Made by a program: the position numbers and the translations under genes
In this document: one piece after another, positions 17,780-25,773 of the stretch
Numbering within the stretch: position 1 is the stretch's first letter
Layout of the letters: every line of letters begins with the position of its first letter
DNA from: Streptomyces sp. AW19M42
GTDB taxonomy: Bacteria > Actinomycetota > Actinomycetes > Streptomycetales > Streptomycetaceae
Assembly (NCBI GenBank): GCA_000470535.1
Contig: CBRG010000167.1
Span: 1 to 64,000 of the forward strand
Reading direction: 5' to 3'
Length of the DNA: 64,000 bases
The notes under the pieces: generated by a model
Told to the model about the DNA's origin: nothing
Databases searched by the model: none
The model's input: only the letters and a program-made list of their open reading frames with translations

Positions 17780-18517
17780 ATGGCGTTCAATGTGGCTCAA
17801 ACGCAGGAGACAACAGAGAAGTTGAACTCCGGCGTTACGAAGATGTCGGCCAAGTTGGATCTCATCGGCCCGGCCGTCGAAAAGGCGATGAACCACTGGT
17901 ACATTCCGGATGCCATCGCCAAGCCGGTGATCTGGGCTGCAAACAAGTTGATAGAGCTCGGATGCTGGATCCGGGACAAGGTCATCGAATGCCTCAAGGG
18001 CGTTGCCGCGCCAGTGATGTTCTTCTTGGACGCGCAGGATTGGCAAGGGTCGTCGATCCGGGGGAAGGCCTCGGGCGTTGCCGGGAACGTTGCGGGGGAA
18101 GCGCTCAAGGCGCCCCTCAGTTGGACGGGCGAAGGCGCCACAGCGTACGTCGGGGCCGTGAAGGGGCAGCCCACCGCAGCCACTCAGATTGAGACGACCT
18201 CCGATAAACTTGCCACGGCGTTGACGGTTTGTGCAGTGGCCGGAGCGGCATTCTATCTGGCGCTGCTGGCCGTTCTGATCAAGGCCATCGTTGTTATGGT
18301 CGCCGCAGCCGCTGCCGCGGCCACCGGCGTAGGGGCGCCGGTGGGTTTTGGGGCTGCCGTAGTTGAAGCGCTGTCGGATGCCGGCATCATCACTGGACTT
18401 GTGGTAACGCTGGTGGGGGTGCTCACAGCGCAGGCTACTCAAATGGCCGTTATCAAGGGTGAAGCAAACGACAGCAGCGCCTTCCCGGGAGGCAAGTGGC
18501 CGTCCGCGACTGTTTGA
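17780..18517 (+). CDS. Possible type VII substrate with hydrophobic hairpin
   Basis: A 245-residue protein from the ATG at 17780 (AGAGGAG box). The first 145 residues are amphipathic helices with a W-x-G-like turn in LSWTGEGATAY. Residues about 150-225 hold two strongly hydrophobic, Ala/Val-rich helices (AAFYLALLAVLIKAIVVMVA and a later Val/Leu stretch) that could insert in a membrane. The layout resembles ESX substrates that put membrane segments after a helical export domain. I recognise no named domain. The upstream EspC-like gene is the likely export partner. Confidence 0.65.
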   Translation: MAFNVAQTQETTEKLNSGVTKMSAKLDLIGPAVEKAMNHWYIPDAIAKPVIWAANKLIELGCWIRDKVIECLKGVAAPVMFFLDAQDWQGSSIRGKASGVAGNVAGEALKAPLSWTGEGATAYVGAVKGQPTAATQIETTSDKLATALTVCAVAGAAFYLALLAVLIKAIVVMVAAAAAAATGVGAPVGFGAAVVEALSDAGIITGLVVTLVGVLTAQATQMAVIKGEANDSSAFPGGKWPSATV

Positions 18518-18613
18518 TGCAGGTGCGGCGCTGCCGAATTGATTCTGCCGGCTCGGCAGTGCGTGACGACGCCGGAAAGGCAGGATCTTCTGAATGACGG
18601 GTGATGGTTTCGC

Positions 18614-18949
18614 ATGTACTGGATTCGAGTACCGCTTTGGTGTGCCTCCCTGGCCTGCTTCTATGTGCTGTTCGCTGTTCGGCCTCATAGTCTGCCGCTG
18701 ACGATTCTTCTCTACGCCCTGTTCGTTCTCCTTCCGGGCTGTGCCGAGGGATACGCGCAGCGGCGGCGCCAGAAGGACTGGTACGGACAGTACGGGTCCA
18801 CCGACGCATTGCGATCGATCGTGACGGACGAGGCGGAACTTCGCCGGATCCGTGACGAAAAGGGGTTGCTGGTGGCTGCCCGCCGATTCAGGCGCCAATT
18901 TCCTCGGTGCCCCTTGCCCGAAGCCCTGAAGCTGGTTCAGTCGCTGTGA
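18614..18949 (+). CDS. Small membrane protein
   Basis: A 111-residue protein with two membrane helices in the first 42 residues and a charged C-terminal half (QRRRQKDWYGQYG, then a Glu/Arg-rich helix). It lies 96 bases after the putative substrate gene and may be the last gene of that operon. The ATG at 18614 gives a good membrane start, though its ribosome site is weak. No family is recognised. Confidence 0.55.
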   Translation: MYWIRVPLWCASLACFYVLFAVRPHSLPLTILLYALFVLLPGCAEGYAQRRRQKDWYGQYGSTDALRSIVTDEAELRRIRDEKGLLVAARRFRRQFPRCPLPEALKLVQSL

Positions 18950-19276
18950 CCGCTCCCCGCCCTGCCCCGCGGCCGCCGAGGTCGGAGCAGGCATCCATGA
19001 GTCCGTGCTAGCCGCTGAGGTCTATGCGACTGGCCGCAAGCGGCGCGAAACGAGGAAGAGTCTTTCCAGAAGTTCGGATCGGTCGACGAACTGAGGCAGG
19101 CCGTCGATCGGCCGGGTCCCCGGCGTATGCGTGGCGTGAGCCCGCGAACCGTGAGTTCGTCCCCGGGGTGGCCCTGTTCTCGGGCAGCCGTTGCTGGGTG
19201 ACGTCCGACAGCGCTTCGCAGTAGGTGAGTTGCGCGCCGCGCGCTGGGTGTCAGGGATCCAACGAAGGAGAGCGTC
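18950..19276. other. Gene-free stretch of 327 bases
   Basis: Short open frames on both strands have poor codon bias and no ribosome site. I see only the leader of the next gene, with GAAGGAGAG 5 bases before the ATG at 19277. Confidence 0.5.
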
Positions 19277-19879
19277 ATGGCCACACCGTTCAGGGATGTC
19301 GCCGAAGGGCTGTTTCTCCCCGCCGAGCGGGCACGGCGGGGCTGGTTCTACGTCGGCTTGGTTCTCGCCGGGATGCTCTGTCTGATTCTCCTGGAAGTGC
19401 TGACGGCCTTTGTGGTCGCCTTGCTGATGGGGGATGACGCCATGGAAACGGTGGGCTTGCTGGGAATCTTCGGGTATGCGGCCATACCGGGGTTCGCGGC
19501 AGTGGTGACCGTGCCGTTGTTGATCGTGCTTGTGAGCCGGCATCCGGGACTGCGCATCGATTCGGCAGGTGTGAGCAAAGTGTGGAGTGATCACAGTCAG
19601 ACCGTCCCGTGGGCCGCTATCGACAAGGTCCGGTTCAATAGCAGGCGGAGCTACCTGCTACTGGTGCCGAAGCCGGGCGTGTACCCGGGGGTGCCGAATG
19701 GCGTTGTCGGGGAGCGGGTGATTCTGATCCACTCACTCGGGCACGCCCTCTGGAGCCGCCGGAGGCCGACTCACCCCGACTTGATCGTTGACGCGGTCGA
19801 GCGGTTCGCCCCCGGAAGGTTCACCGAGCTCTGGAACCCGGGCAAGGGCCGCGCGAACGGTGCGGGCACCCCGGCGTAG
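19277..19879 (+). CDS. Membrane protein with PH-like domain
   Basis: A 200-residue protein with two membrane helices (about residues 23-50 and 62-87) followed by a soluble domain of about 100 residues whose strand pattern (LRIDSAGVSKVW, VPWAAIDKVRF, RVILIHSLG) resembles bacterial PH domains. Such proteins sit at the inner membrane with unknown roles. The ATG at 19277 has a GGAGAG ribosome site. It may belong to the secretion locus or be an unrelated neighbour. Confidence 0.65.
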   Translation: MATPFRDVAEGLFLPAERARRGWFYVGLVLAGMLCLILLEVLTAFVVALLMGDDAMETVGLLGIFGYAAIPGFAAVVTVPLLIVLVSRHPGLRIDSAGVSKVWSDHSQTVPWAAIDKVRFNSRRSYLLLVPKPGVYPGVPNGVVGERVILIHSLGHALWSRRRPTHPDLIVDAVERFAPGRFTELWNPGKGRANGAGTPA

Positions 19880-19912
19880 CCGAGATGAGCGCAGTCCGGG
19901 GCACTCTCCTTT

Positions 19913-19928
19913 TGGACTTGCAGGTCCA
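19913..19928. promoter_or_regulatory. Near-perfect palindrome upstream of the SDR relic
   Basis: TGGACTTGCAGGTCCA is a 16-bp palindrome with one mismatched pair, 120 bases before the SDR start. Size and symmetry fit a TetR-family operator, and a TetR gene (20861-21475) lies just beyond the SDR. The link is inferred. Confidence 0.4.
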
Positions 19929-20048
19929 TTTTTCTCGTCGCACAGTGGCAGAGCGCCCCGACAGCCAGAGGGCGCCCCGTCCGGTCGAACGCTGCGGGCG
20001 GTCCGGCCGTGCGGTTTCGCAGCGGCGAACCAAGCAATGGAGAGAACC

Positions 20049-20809
20049 ATGTCTGTGCGGCTTGCGGGCAAGACCGCCCTTGTCACCGGTGCGACCAGCA
20101 ACCTCGGGCGTGCGATCGCGGAGGCCTTCGCCGCGGAGGGGGCGTACGTCGCCGTCTCGGGCCGCAGTGCCGAGCGCGGCGCGGAGGTCGTCGACGGCAT
20201 CCGTGCGCGTGGTGGCTGCGCGGAGTTCGTGCGGGCCGACCTGGACGGGAGTGCCGCCGCCTCGCGGGCGCTCGCGCAGGACGCCGCGCGGGTTCTTGGC
20301 GGACGTATCGACGGCCTGGTCAACAATGCGGGTATCTACCCCCGCAACACCACGCCGACCGTCGACGAGGAGACCTTCGACCAGGTCTACGGAGTCAACG
20401 TGAAGGCCCCGTTCTTCCTGACCGCCGCCGTCGCGCCCGCCATGGTGGAGGCCGGTGGCGGGGTCATCGTCAACCTGGGTTCCTGGATCGCGCGGCTGGG
20501 CATTCCCGGCGCCCTCTACAGCTCCACCAAGGGGGCGGTGGAGACCCTGACCCGGGCCTGGGCGGCCGAGTTCGGGCCGCAGGGGGTCAGGGTCAACGCG
20601 ATCTCTCCGGGCGTCGTGCAGACGCCCGCACCTGGCGAGACCCACCCCGGCGAGATCATGATGAAGGGCACCCCGGCCGGGGGATGGGCGCTCCCGGCGA
20701 CATCGCGAACGCCGCCGTCTACCTCGCCAGCGACGAGTCCTCGTTCGTGCACGGCATCGTGCTCGACGTCGACGGCGGCCGCACCACGGTCGCCGTCATC
20801 GCCGCCTGA
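20049..20809 (+). pseudogene. SDR-family oxidoreductase, frameshifted
   Basis: From the ATG at 20049 (GGAGAG box) the frame reads as a normal short-chain dehydrogenase: TGATSNLGRAIA cofactor loop, NNAGIYP, active-site S and YSSTKGAVETL, PGVVQTP. Near 20677-20685, in a run of five G, the frame is lost, and the conserved C terminus (MGAPGDIANAAVYLASDES, then VLDVDGG) continues in another forward frame to the stop at 20809. One missing base (CCGGGGGATG where a codon more is expected) explains it. Either the gene is recently broken or the base is a homopolymer sequencing error. If intact it would encode about 253 residues, probably an NAD(P)H-dependent reductase controlled by the neighbouring TetR. 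Confidence 0.85.
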
Positions 20810-20860
20810 GACGCACGGCACCGGCCCAGGAGGGGCGATGTGCCGGTGGAGCCGTTCGGG

Positions 20861-21475
20861 TCACGCCGCAGGACCGCCCGCGCGGCGCAGGTCCGCGATC
20901 CCCTGGTCGAGCGCGGCGCGCAGGTGCGTGGACCGGCCCGTCGACAGCAGGATCGACACGCCTCCCTGGATCCCGGCCAGCAGCGCCGCGGCCCTCGCCT
21001 CGGCATCGACGTCGGCGGGCAGCGCGCCGGCGGCCTGCAGCGCCTGGACGCCCGCCGCGAGGCTCTCCTGCCAGCGGCGCAGCAGCTCGACCACGATCGC
21101 CCGCGCCCCGGGGGTCGAGCGCCCGATCTGGAGGAACAGCGAGCCGAGCGGGCACTGGTCGCCCTGCGCTTCGTAGCGCCTGATCACCGCGGACCGCCAC
21201 TGCTCCCAGGACTCCCACGAGTCGAGGCGCCCCAGATAGGGCTGCTGGTCCTCCAGGACCTGATCCGCCTCGAACTGGGCCACGGCGAGCAGTAGTTCGT
21301 CCTTGCCAGCCGGGAAGTAGTGGAAGAGCTGGCTCTTGCTGGTGCCGGTCCGCGCCATGATGTCGTCCAGGGTCGCCCAGGCGACACCTCTCTCCCGTAG
21401 CACCGCCGCGGCCCCCTCGACGATCCGGCTCCGCGTCGCCTTCCCCTCCTCCGTACTCGACAGTGACCCGATCAG
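20861..21475 (-). CDS. TetR-family regulator (LmrA/YxaF type)
   Basis: A TetR repressor of about 204 residues. The HTH reads ATLDDIMARTGTSKSQLFHYF with FPAGKDELLLAVAQFE after it, a pattern typical of the LmrA/YxaF subgroup, and a TetR_C-like helical domain follows. The start is unclear: no ATG or GTG lies before the HTH. The best options are a CTG at 21475 overlapping the eccC stop (CTGA) or a TTG at 21496 inside eccC, so translation is probably coupled to eccC. It converges on the SDR relic, whose upstream palindrome is the likely operator. Confidence 0.8.
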   Translation of the reverse strand: MIGSLSSTEEGKATRSRIVEGAAAVLRERGVAWATLDDIMARTGTSKSQLFHYFPAGKDELLLAVAQFEADQVLEDQQPYLGRLDSWESWEQWRSAVIRRYEAQGDQCPLGSLFLQIGRSTPGARAIVVELLRRWQESLAAGVQALQAAGALPADVDAEARAAALLAGIQGGVSILLSTGRSTHLRAALDQGIADLRRAGGPAA

Positions 21476-24400
21476 TCCAGGTCGGTCGGCAGCCAACCCG
21501 TCTGGATCAGGGAAGGCGCGTTGCGGCGGGAGACGAACAGGCCCCGGCCCGGAGGCAGCGGGCGGGCCTTCACGTCGCCGAGGAGCTCGCCCTCGCCGGG
21601 GTGGCCGGACAGCACGACGCCCTGGGCGCCCAGCTCCTTGAAGCGCTGGATGAACTGCTCGTACGAGGAGCGGCCGGCTCCCGCGCTGTTGCGGGCGATG
21701 ATGAAGTTCACCCCGGCGTCGCGGGCGTACGGCAGGTTGTCGACCAGCATCGCCATGGGGTTGTTGGAGGACGTGGCGACCAGGTCGTAGTCGTCGACGA
21801 TGATGAACGCCCGCGGCCCCCGCCACCAGCTGCGGTTACGCAGCTGCTGCGGGGTCACGTCCGTGCCGGGGATGCGGCTGGTGATGAGGGTGTTCATGTC
21901 GTTGAGGTACGTCTCGAACGCGTTGTGCGTCGTCGCGTAGCCGACCAGGTACGGCTCCGGCACGCACTCCAGCAGGCTGCGCCGGTAGTCGCCGACGCAG
22001 ATCAACGCCTCCTCCGGGGTGTACCGCTCGGTGATCTGCTTGATGAGCAGCCGCAGCAGCGCGGTCTTCCCGGACTCCGACTCACCGAAGACCGCGAACA
22101 GCGGGTCGGTGTCGAAGTCGACCAGGACCGGTGCGAGGTTCATCTCGTCGATGCCGATCGCGATGCCACCGCTGGAGCGCTCCGGGCCGCTCGGCAGCTC
22201 GCGCGCGGACAGCTTCCGGGGCAGCATGCGGACCTGCGGGGCGTGCGGGCCGGGCCAGTTGTCGACCGAGGCACGGACGAAGGCGGCGGTCCCCTCCGAC
22301 AGGTCGTCACCGGCGCCCGCGGAGTCGTCGATGCGCGGCAGCGCGCCCATGAAGTGGAGCTTCTCCGCGGTCAGGCCCCGGCCGGGTGCGCCCACGGGGA
22401 CGTTCACCGCGACCTTGCGGTCCAGTTCGGAGTCGGTCGGGTCACCGAGGCGCAGCTCCAGCCGGTTGAGCAGCTGGTCCTTGAGCGCCGCCCGCATCTC
22501 CATGTACCGGGCGACGGTGGCGACCAGGTGGATGCCCAGGCCGAGGCCCCGTGCGGCGATGTCCGCGACGACCGGCTCCAGGAACTCGTAGTCCGTCTTG
22601 AAGGACTGCCAGCCGTCGATGACCAGGAAGACGTCGCCCCACGGCTCGCCCGGCAGCCGGCCGGCCGCGCGGAGCTGGCGGTACGTGGTGATCGAGTCGA
22701 TGTTGTTGTCCCGGAAGAACTCCTCGCGCCGGTTGAGGATCCCGGAGACCTCCGCGACCGTACGGCGGATCTTCTCCGGGTCGAGCCGGGAGGCCACCCC
22801 GCCGACGTGGGGCAGACCCTCGACGGCGATCATGCCGCCGCCACCGAAGTCCATTCCGTAGAACTGCACCTCGTGCGGCGTGTGCGTGAGGGCGAAGGAG
22901 CCGATGAGGGCGCGCAGCAGGGTGGACTTGCCGGAGCGGGGGCCGCCGACGATCAGCATGTGACCGGCCGCGCCCGAGAAGTCCCGCACCAGCGGGTCGC
23001 GCCGCTGCTCGAAGGGCTTGTCCACCAGGCCGAACGGTACGACCAGGGAGCCGTTCTTCCCGTACTGCGGGGCGTGGAGTCCGCGCTCGGGCGTCACCGC
23101 CAGCGGCGGCAGCATCTGGTCGAGGGACGGCGCCTCGGTGAGCGGCGGCAGCCACACCTGGTGGGCGAGGGGCCCCTGGCCCTCCAGCCGGCGGGCGATG
23201 ACGTCGAGAACGGTGTCCGCCAGCGCGTCGGCGGTCCGCTGTCCGGGCGCCAGGGAGACGTCCGGGTCGGGCTCGGGGTAGTGGACCGCCACCGGGGTCG
23301 CGGTGAACAGCACCGGGCGCCGGTCGATGGGGAGTTCCCCGGAACCGGTGGTCGGGGCGACACCCGGCCGGTAGGTCCCCGAGACGTAGGCGGCCTTGAA
23401 GCGGGTCATCCCCTCCGTGCCGAACTTCAGGAACCCGGAGCCGGGGACCGACGGCAGGTGGTACGCGTCGGGCACACCCAGGGCGGTACGGGACTCGGCG
23501 GCGGAGAACGTACGCAGACCGATCCGGTAGGACAGGTAGGTGTCCAGGCCGCGCAGGCGGCCCTCCTCCAGGCGCTGCGAGGCCAGCAGCAGGTGCACGC
23601 CCAGGGACCGCCCGATGCGGCCGATCTGGATGAACATGTCGATGAAGTCGGGCTTCGCGCTGAGGAGCTCGCTGAACTCGTCGATCACCAGGACCAGCGA
23701 GGCCAGCGGCTCCAGCGGGGCGCCCGCGGCACGCGCCTTCTCGTAGTCGGTGAGGTTCGCGTAGTTGCCCGAAGAGCGCAGGAGCTCCTGGCGGCGCTGC
23801 AGCTCACCCGTGATGGAGTCCCGCATACGGTCGACCAGGGTGAGGTCGTCCGACAGGTTGGTGATGACCGCGGCGACGTGCGGGAGCTCGGACATCCCGG
23901 CGAACGTCGCGCCGCCCTTGAAGTCGGCCAGGACGAAGTTGAGCGTCTCGGAGGAGTGGGTGACGGCCAGCCCCAGCACCAGGGTCCGCAGCAGTTCGGA
24001 CTTGCCGGAACCGGTCGCTCCCACACACAGCCCGTGCGGCCCCATGCCCTCCTGCGCGGCCTCCTTGAGGTCGAGCATGACGGGCGAGCCGTCCTCACCG
24101 ATCCCGATCGGCACCCGCAGCCGGTCGGCCGTCGACCGCGGCCGCCAGGCGGTCGCGGTGTCGACCGCGGCCGGGTCACCGATGCCCAGCAGGTCCGTGA
24201 AGTCCAGGTTGGCGAGCAGCGGCTCGTCGTCCTCCGCGCCGGCTCCCATCCGCAGCGGGGCGAGCTGGCGGCCCAGCGCCTCAGCGGTCTCGACCGGCAG
24301 CAGGTCGGGTGTGCCGTGGTAGGTGGCCGCCGCCGACTCCAGCCGCAGCCGGCCCGGCCGTACGGCTATGTGCAGTCCGCCGCGGGGCTCGTCCAGCTCC

Positions 24401-25437
24401 TCCGGGACGATCTCCACGACGGTCACGCCCTGGAGCCCCTCCGGAGAGGCGAGCAGCGACTCCGCCGGCACGAACGTGCCGTCCAGTACGACGACGACGT
24501 GCGGCTGGTCCAGGAGCGGCGCCCCTTCGCGGTTGAACCGCGACCGGCCCGACAGGGTGTCTTCGAGCAGTGCTTCGACTTCCATCAGGTTGTCACCGAA
24601 CAGCCGCTTCGTGCCGGCCCCGTCGGAGGACCCCGGAACCTGGGTGTGCGGAAGCCACTTCGTCCAGTCCCACTGGTCCGTGACGTCCCGGGACGCCGCG
24701 ACCGCGACCACGAGGTCGTCGGGTGAGTGCAGCGCGACCAGTCCGGCCACCATCGCGCGGGCGGAATCGCGTACCGAACCCGGCTCGCCCGACACCACGA
24801 CGTGGTAGAAGGCGCGCAGGGACACCGCCATGGGGAGCCGGTCGAGGGAACCGTGCGTGGCCAGGAACTGGTGCATGGCACCGGCCGACAGCGGCTCCAG
24901 CTCATCGAGCGGGGCGGTGCTCGGAGCCACCAGCGGTGTCCACAGCTGCTGCGGTCCCAGACCGATGCGGACCTGACCGAAGTCCTTGTCACCGATCCGC
25001 CGCTCCCAGAGCCGGCCGCCCTCAGCGACCAGCGACCACAGCTGGTCCGGATCCGGATGCAGGTAGAACTGCGCGTCCCGCTGGGCCCGCGCGGTACGGC
25101 GCACCTTGCGCCGGGTCTGTGCCAGGTACTTCAGGTAGTCCCGGCGGCCCTCCGAGGCCTCGCCCTGACTGCCCTTGCGGGCCCGCATCACCTGCGCGAT
25201 CGCCATGGCCACGGTCGACAGCAGCATCATGACGCCCATGATCTTCATGAAGGGCTGCGAGCCCGGCATGAAGAAGAACACCACCGACGAGCCCATGCCG
25301 AGCATCGGCAGCAGCTGCATCGCCATGCCCTCCTGCTGCCCGCGCGGCAGCTCAGGAGGCGATTCGAGCCGTAGCTCAGCCGTGGATGTCTCAGGTGGCA
25401 TGGCTCGGGGCTGGCGCTTGACGACAATCTGGGTCAC
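21472..25437 (-). CDS. eccC: Type VII secretion ATPase EccC (EccCa-EccCb in one chain)
   Basis: A 1321-residue protein with two N-terminal membrane helices (about residues 43-85) and three FtsK/SpoIIIE-type ATPase domains. Walker A motifs are GATGSGKSELL (about 472), GGPRSGKSTLL (about 829) and FGESESGKTALL (about 1116). EccC is the motor that recognises YxxxD/E signals and drives export. Single-chain EccC is one of the two forms known; mycobacterial ESX-1 splits it. The GTG at 25437 starts MTQIVVKRQPRAMPP. The stop overlaps the possible start of the TetR gene. It is divergent from eccD across a MITE-like element. Confidence 0.97.
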   Translation of the reverse strand: MTQIVVKRQPRAMPPETSTAELRLESPPELPRGQQEGMAMQLLPMLGMGSSVVFFFMPGSQPFMKIMGVMMLLSTVAMAIAQVMRARKGSQGEASEGRRDYLKYLAQTRRKVRRTARAQRDAQFYLHPDPDQLWSLVAEGGRLWERRIGDKDFGQVRIGLGPQQLWTPLVAPSTAPLDELEPLSAGAMHQFLATHGSLDRLPMAVSLRAFYHVVVSGEPGSVRDSARAMVAGLVALHSPDDLVVAVAASRDVTDQWDWTKWLPHTQVPGSSDGAGTKRLFGDNLMEVEALLEDTLSGRSRFNREGAPLLDQPHVVVVLDGTFVPAESLLASPEGLQGVTVVEIVPEELDEPRGGLHIAVRPGRLRLESAAATYHGTPDLLPVETAEALGRQLAPLRMGAGAEDDEPLLANLDFTDLLGIGDPAAVDTATAWRPRSTADRLRVPIGIGEDGSPVMLDLKEAAQEGMGPHGLCVGATGSGKSELLRTLVLGLAVTHSSETLNFVLADFKGGATFAGMSELPHVAAVITNLSDDLTLVDRMRDSITGELQRRQELLRSSGNYANLTDYEKARAAGAPLEPLASLVLVIDEFSELLSAKPDFIDMFIQIGRIGRSLGVHLLLASQRLEEGRLRGLDTYLSYRIGLRTFSAAESRTALGVPDAYHLPSVPGSGFLKFGTEGMTRFKAAYVSGTYRPGVAPTTGSGELPIDRRPVLFTATPVAVHYPEPDPDVSLAPGQRTADALADTVLDVIARRLEGQGPLAHQVWLPPLTEAPSLDQMLPPLAVTPERGLHAPQYGKNGSLVVPFGLVDKPFEQRRDPLVRDFSGAAGHMLIVGGPRSGKSTLLRALIGSFALTHTPHEVQFYGMDFGGGGMIAVEGLPHVGGVASRLDPEKIRRTVAEVSGILNRREEFFRDNNIDSITTYRQLRAAGRLPGEPWGDVFLVIDGWQSFKTDYEFLEPVVADIAARGLGLGIHLVATVARYMEMRAALKDQLLNRLELRLGDPTDSELDRKVAVNVPVGAPGRGLTAEKLHFMGALPRIDDSAGAGDDLSEGTAAFVRASVDNWPGPHAPQVRMLPRKLSARELPSGPERSSGGIAIGIDEMNLAPVLVDFDTDPLFAVFGESESGKTALLRLLIKQITERYTPEEALICVGDYRRSLLECVPEPYLVGYATTHNAFETYLNDMNTLITSRIPGTDVTPQQLRNRSWWRGPRAFIIVDDYDLVATSSNNPMAMLVDNLPYARDAGVNFIIARNSAGAGRSSYEQFIQRFKELGAQGVVLSGHPGEGELLGDVKARPLPPGRGLFVSRRNAPSLIQTGWLPTDLD

Positions 25438-25567
25438 CGGCGAATCAATCCCTCAATGCGGCCCGGAGAGTTGTGGGCCGGCACCCCCGTGGCAGCGACC
25501 TACCTCCGCGCGCCGACAATCCTACGTGTAGACCATGGGAGGGACCCCGATAGGGTGGCGCCCTGGA

Positions 25568-25736
25568 GCCTGTCGTCAAACTGCCGTCCGCCGCGCGACG
25601 CCATGCACACACTCTCGCCGCACCGGCCCCGGACCCCGGTACGTCCAGTACAGGGGACTGGGGCCGGCACGCCGAGAGCACGCACCTGACGCCGCCCGGC
25701 CGCCCTCCGGGCAACGACGGCAGTTTGACGACAGGC
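25568..25736. mobile_element. MITE-like 169-bp element between eccC and eccD
   Basis: A perfect 21-bp inverted repeat (25568-25588 and 25716-25736; arms begin GCCTGTCGTCAAACTGCC) bounds a core that is itself an imperfect palindrome: the inner arms share blocks such as CTCTCG and CCGGCCCC in mirrored positions. There is no coding capacity. This is the form of a miniature inverted-repeat element; the end sequence resembles ends I associate with Streptomyces IS elements, but I cannot name a parent. No clear target duplication is seen. It fills half of the 336-base eccC-eccD gap (25438-25773), where both promoters must lie; nothing else was seen there. Confidence 0.7.
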
Positions 25737-25773
25737 CCTTGGCCTGGAGCGTGGTGTACAGCGAACGAGGGGG

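Noticed and set aside
21463-24726. Forward open frame of 1087 codons opposite eccC
   Set aside because: It is antisense to a well-supported gene; its length follows from high third-position GC, and the translation has no domain.
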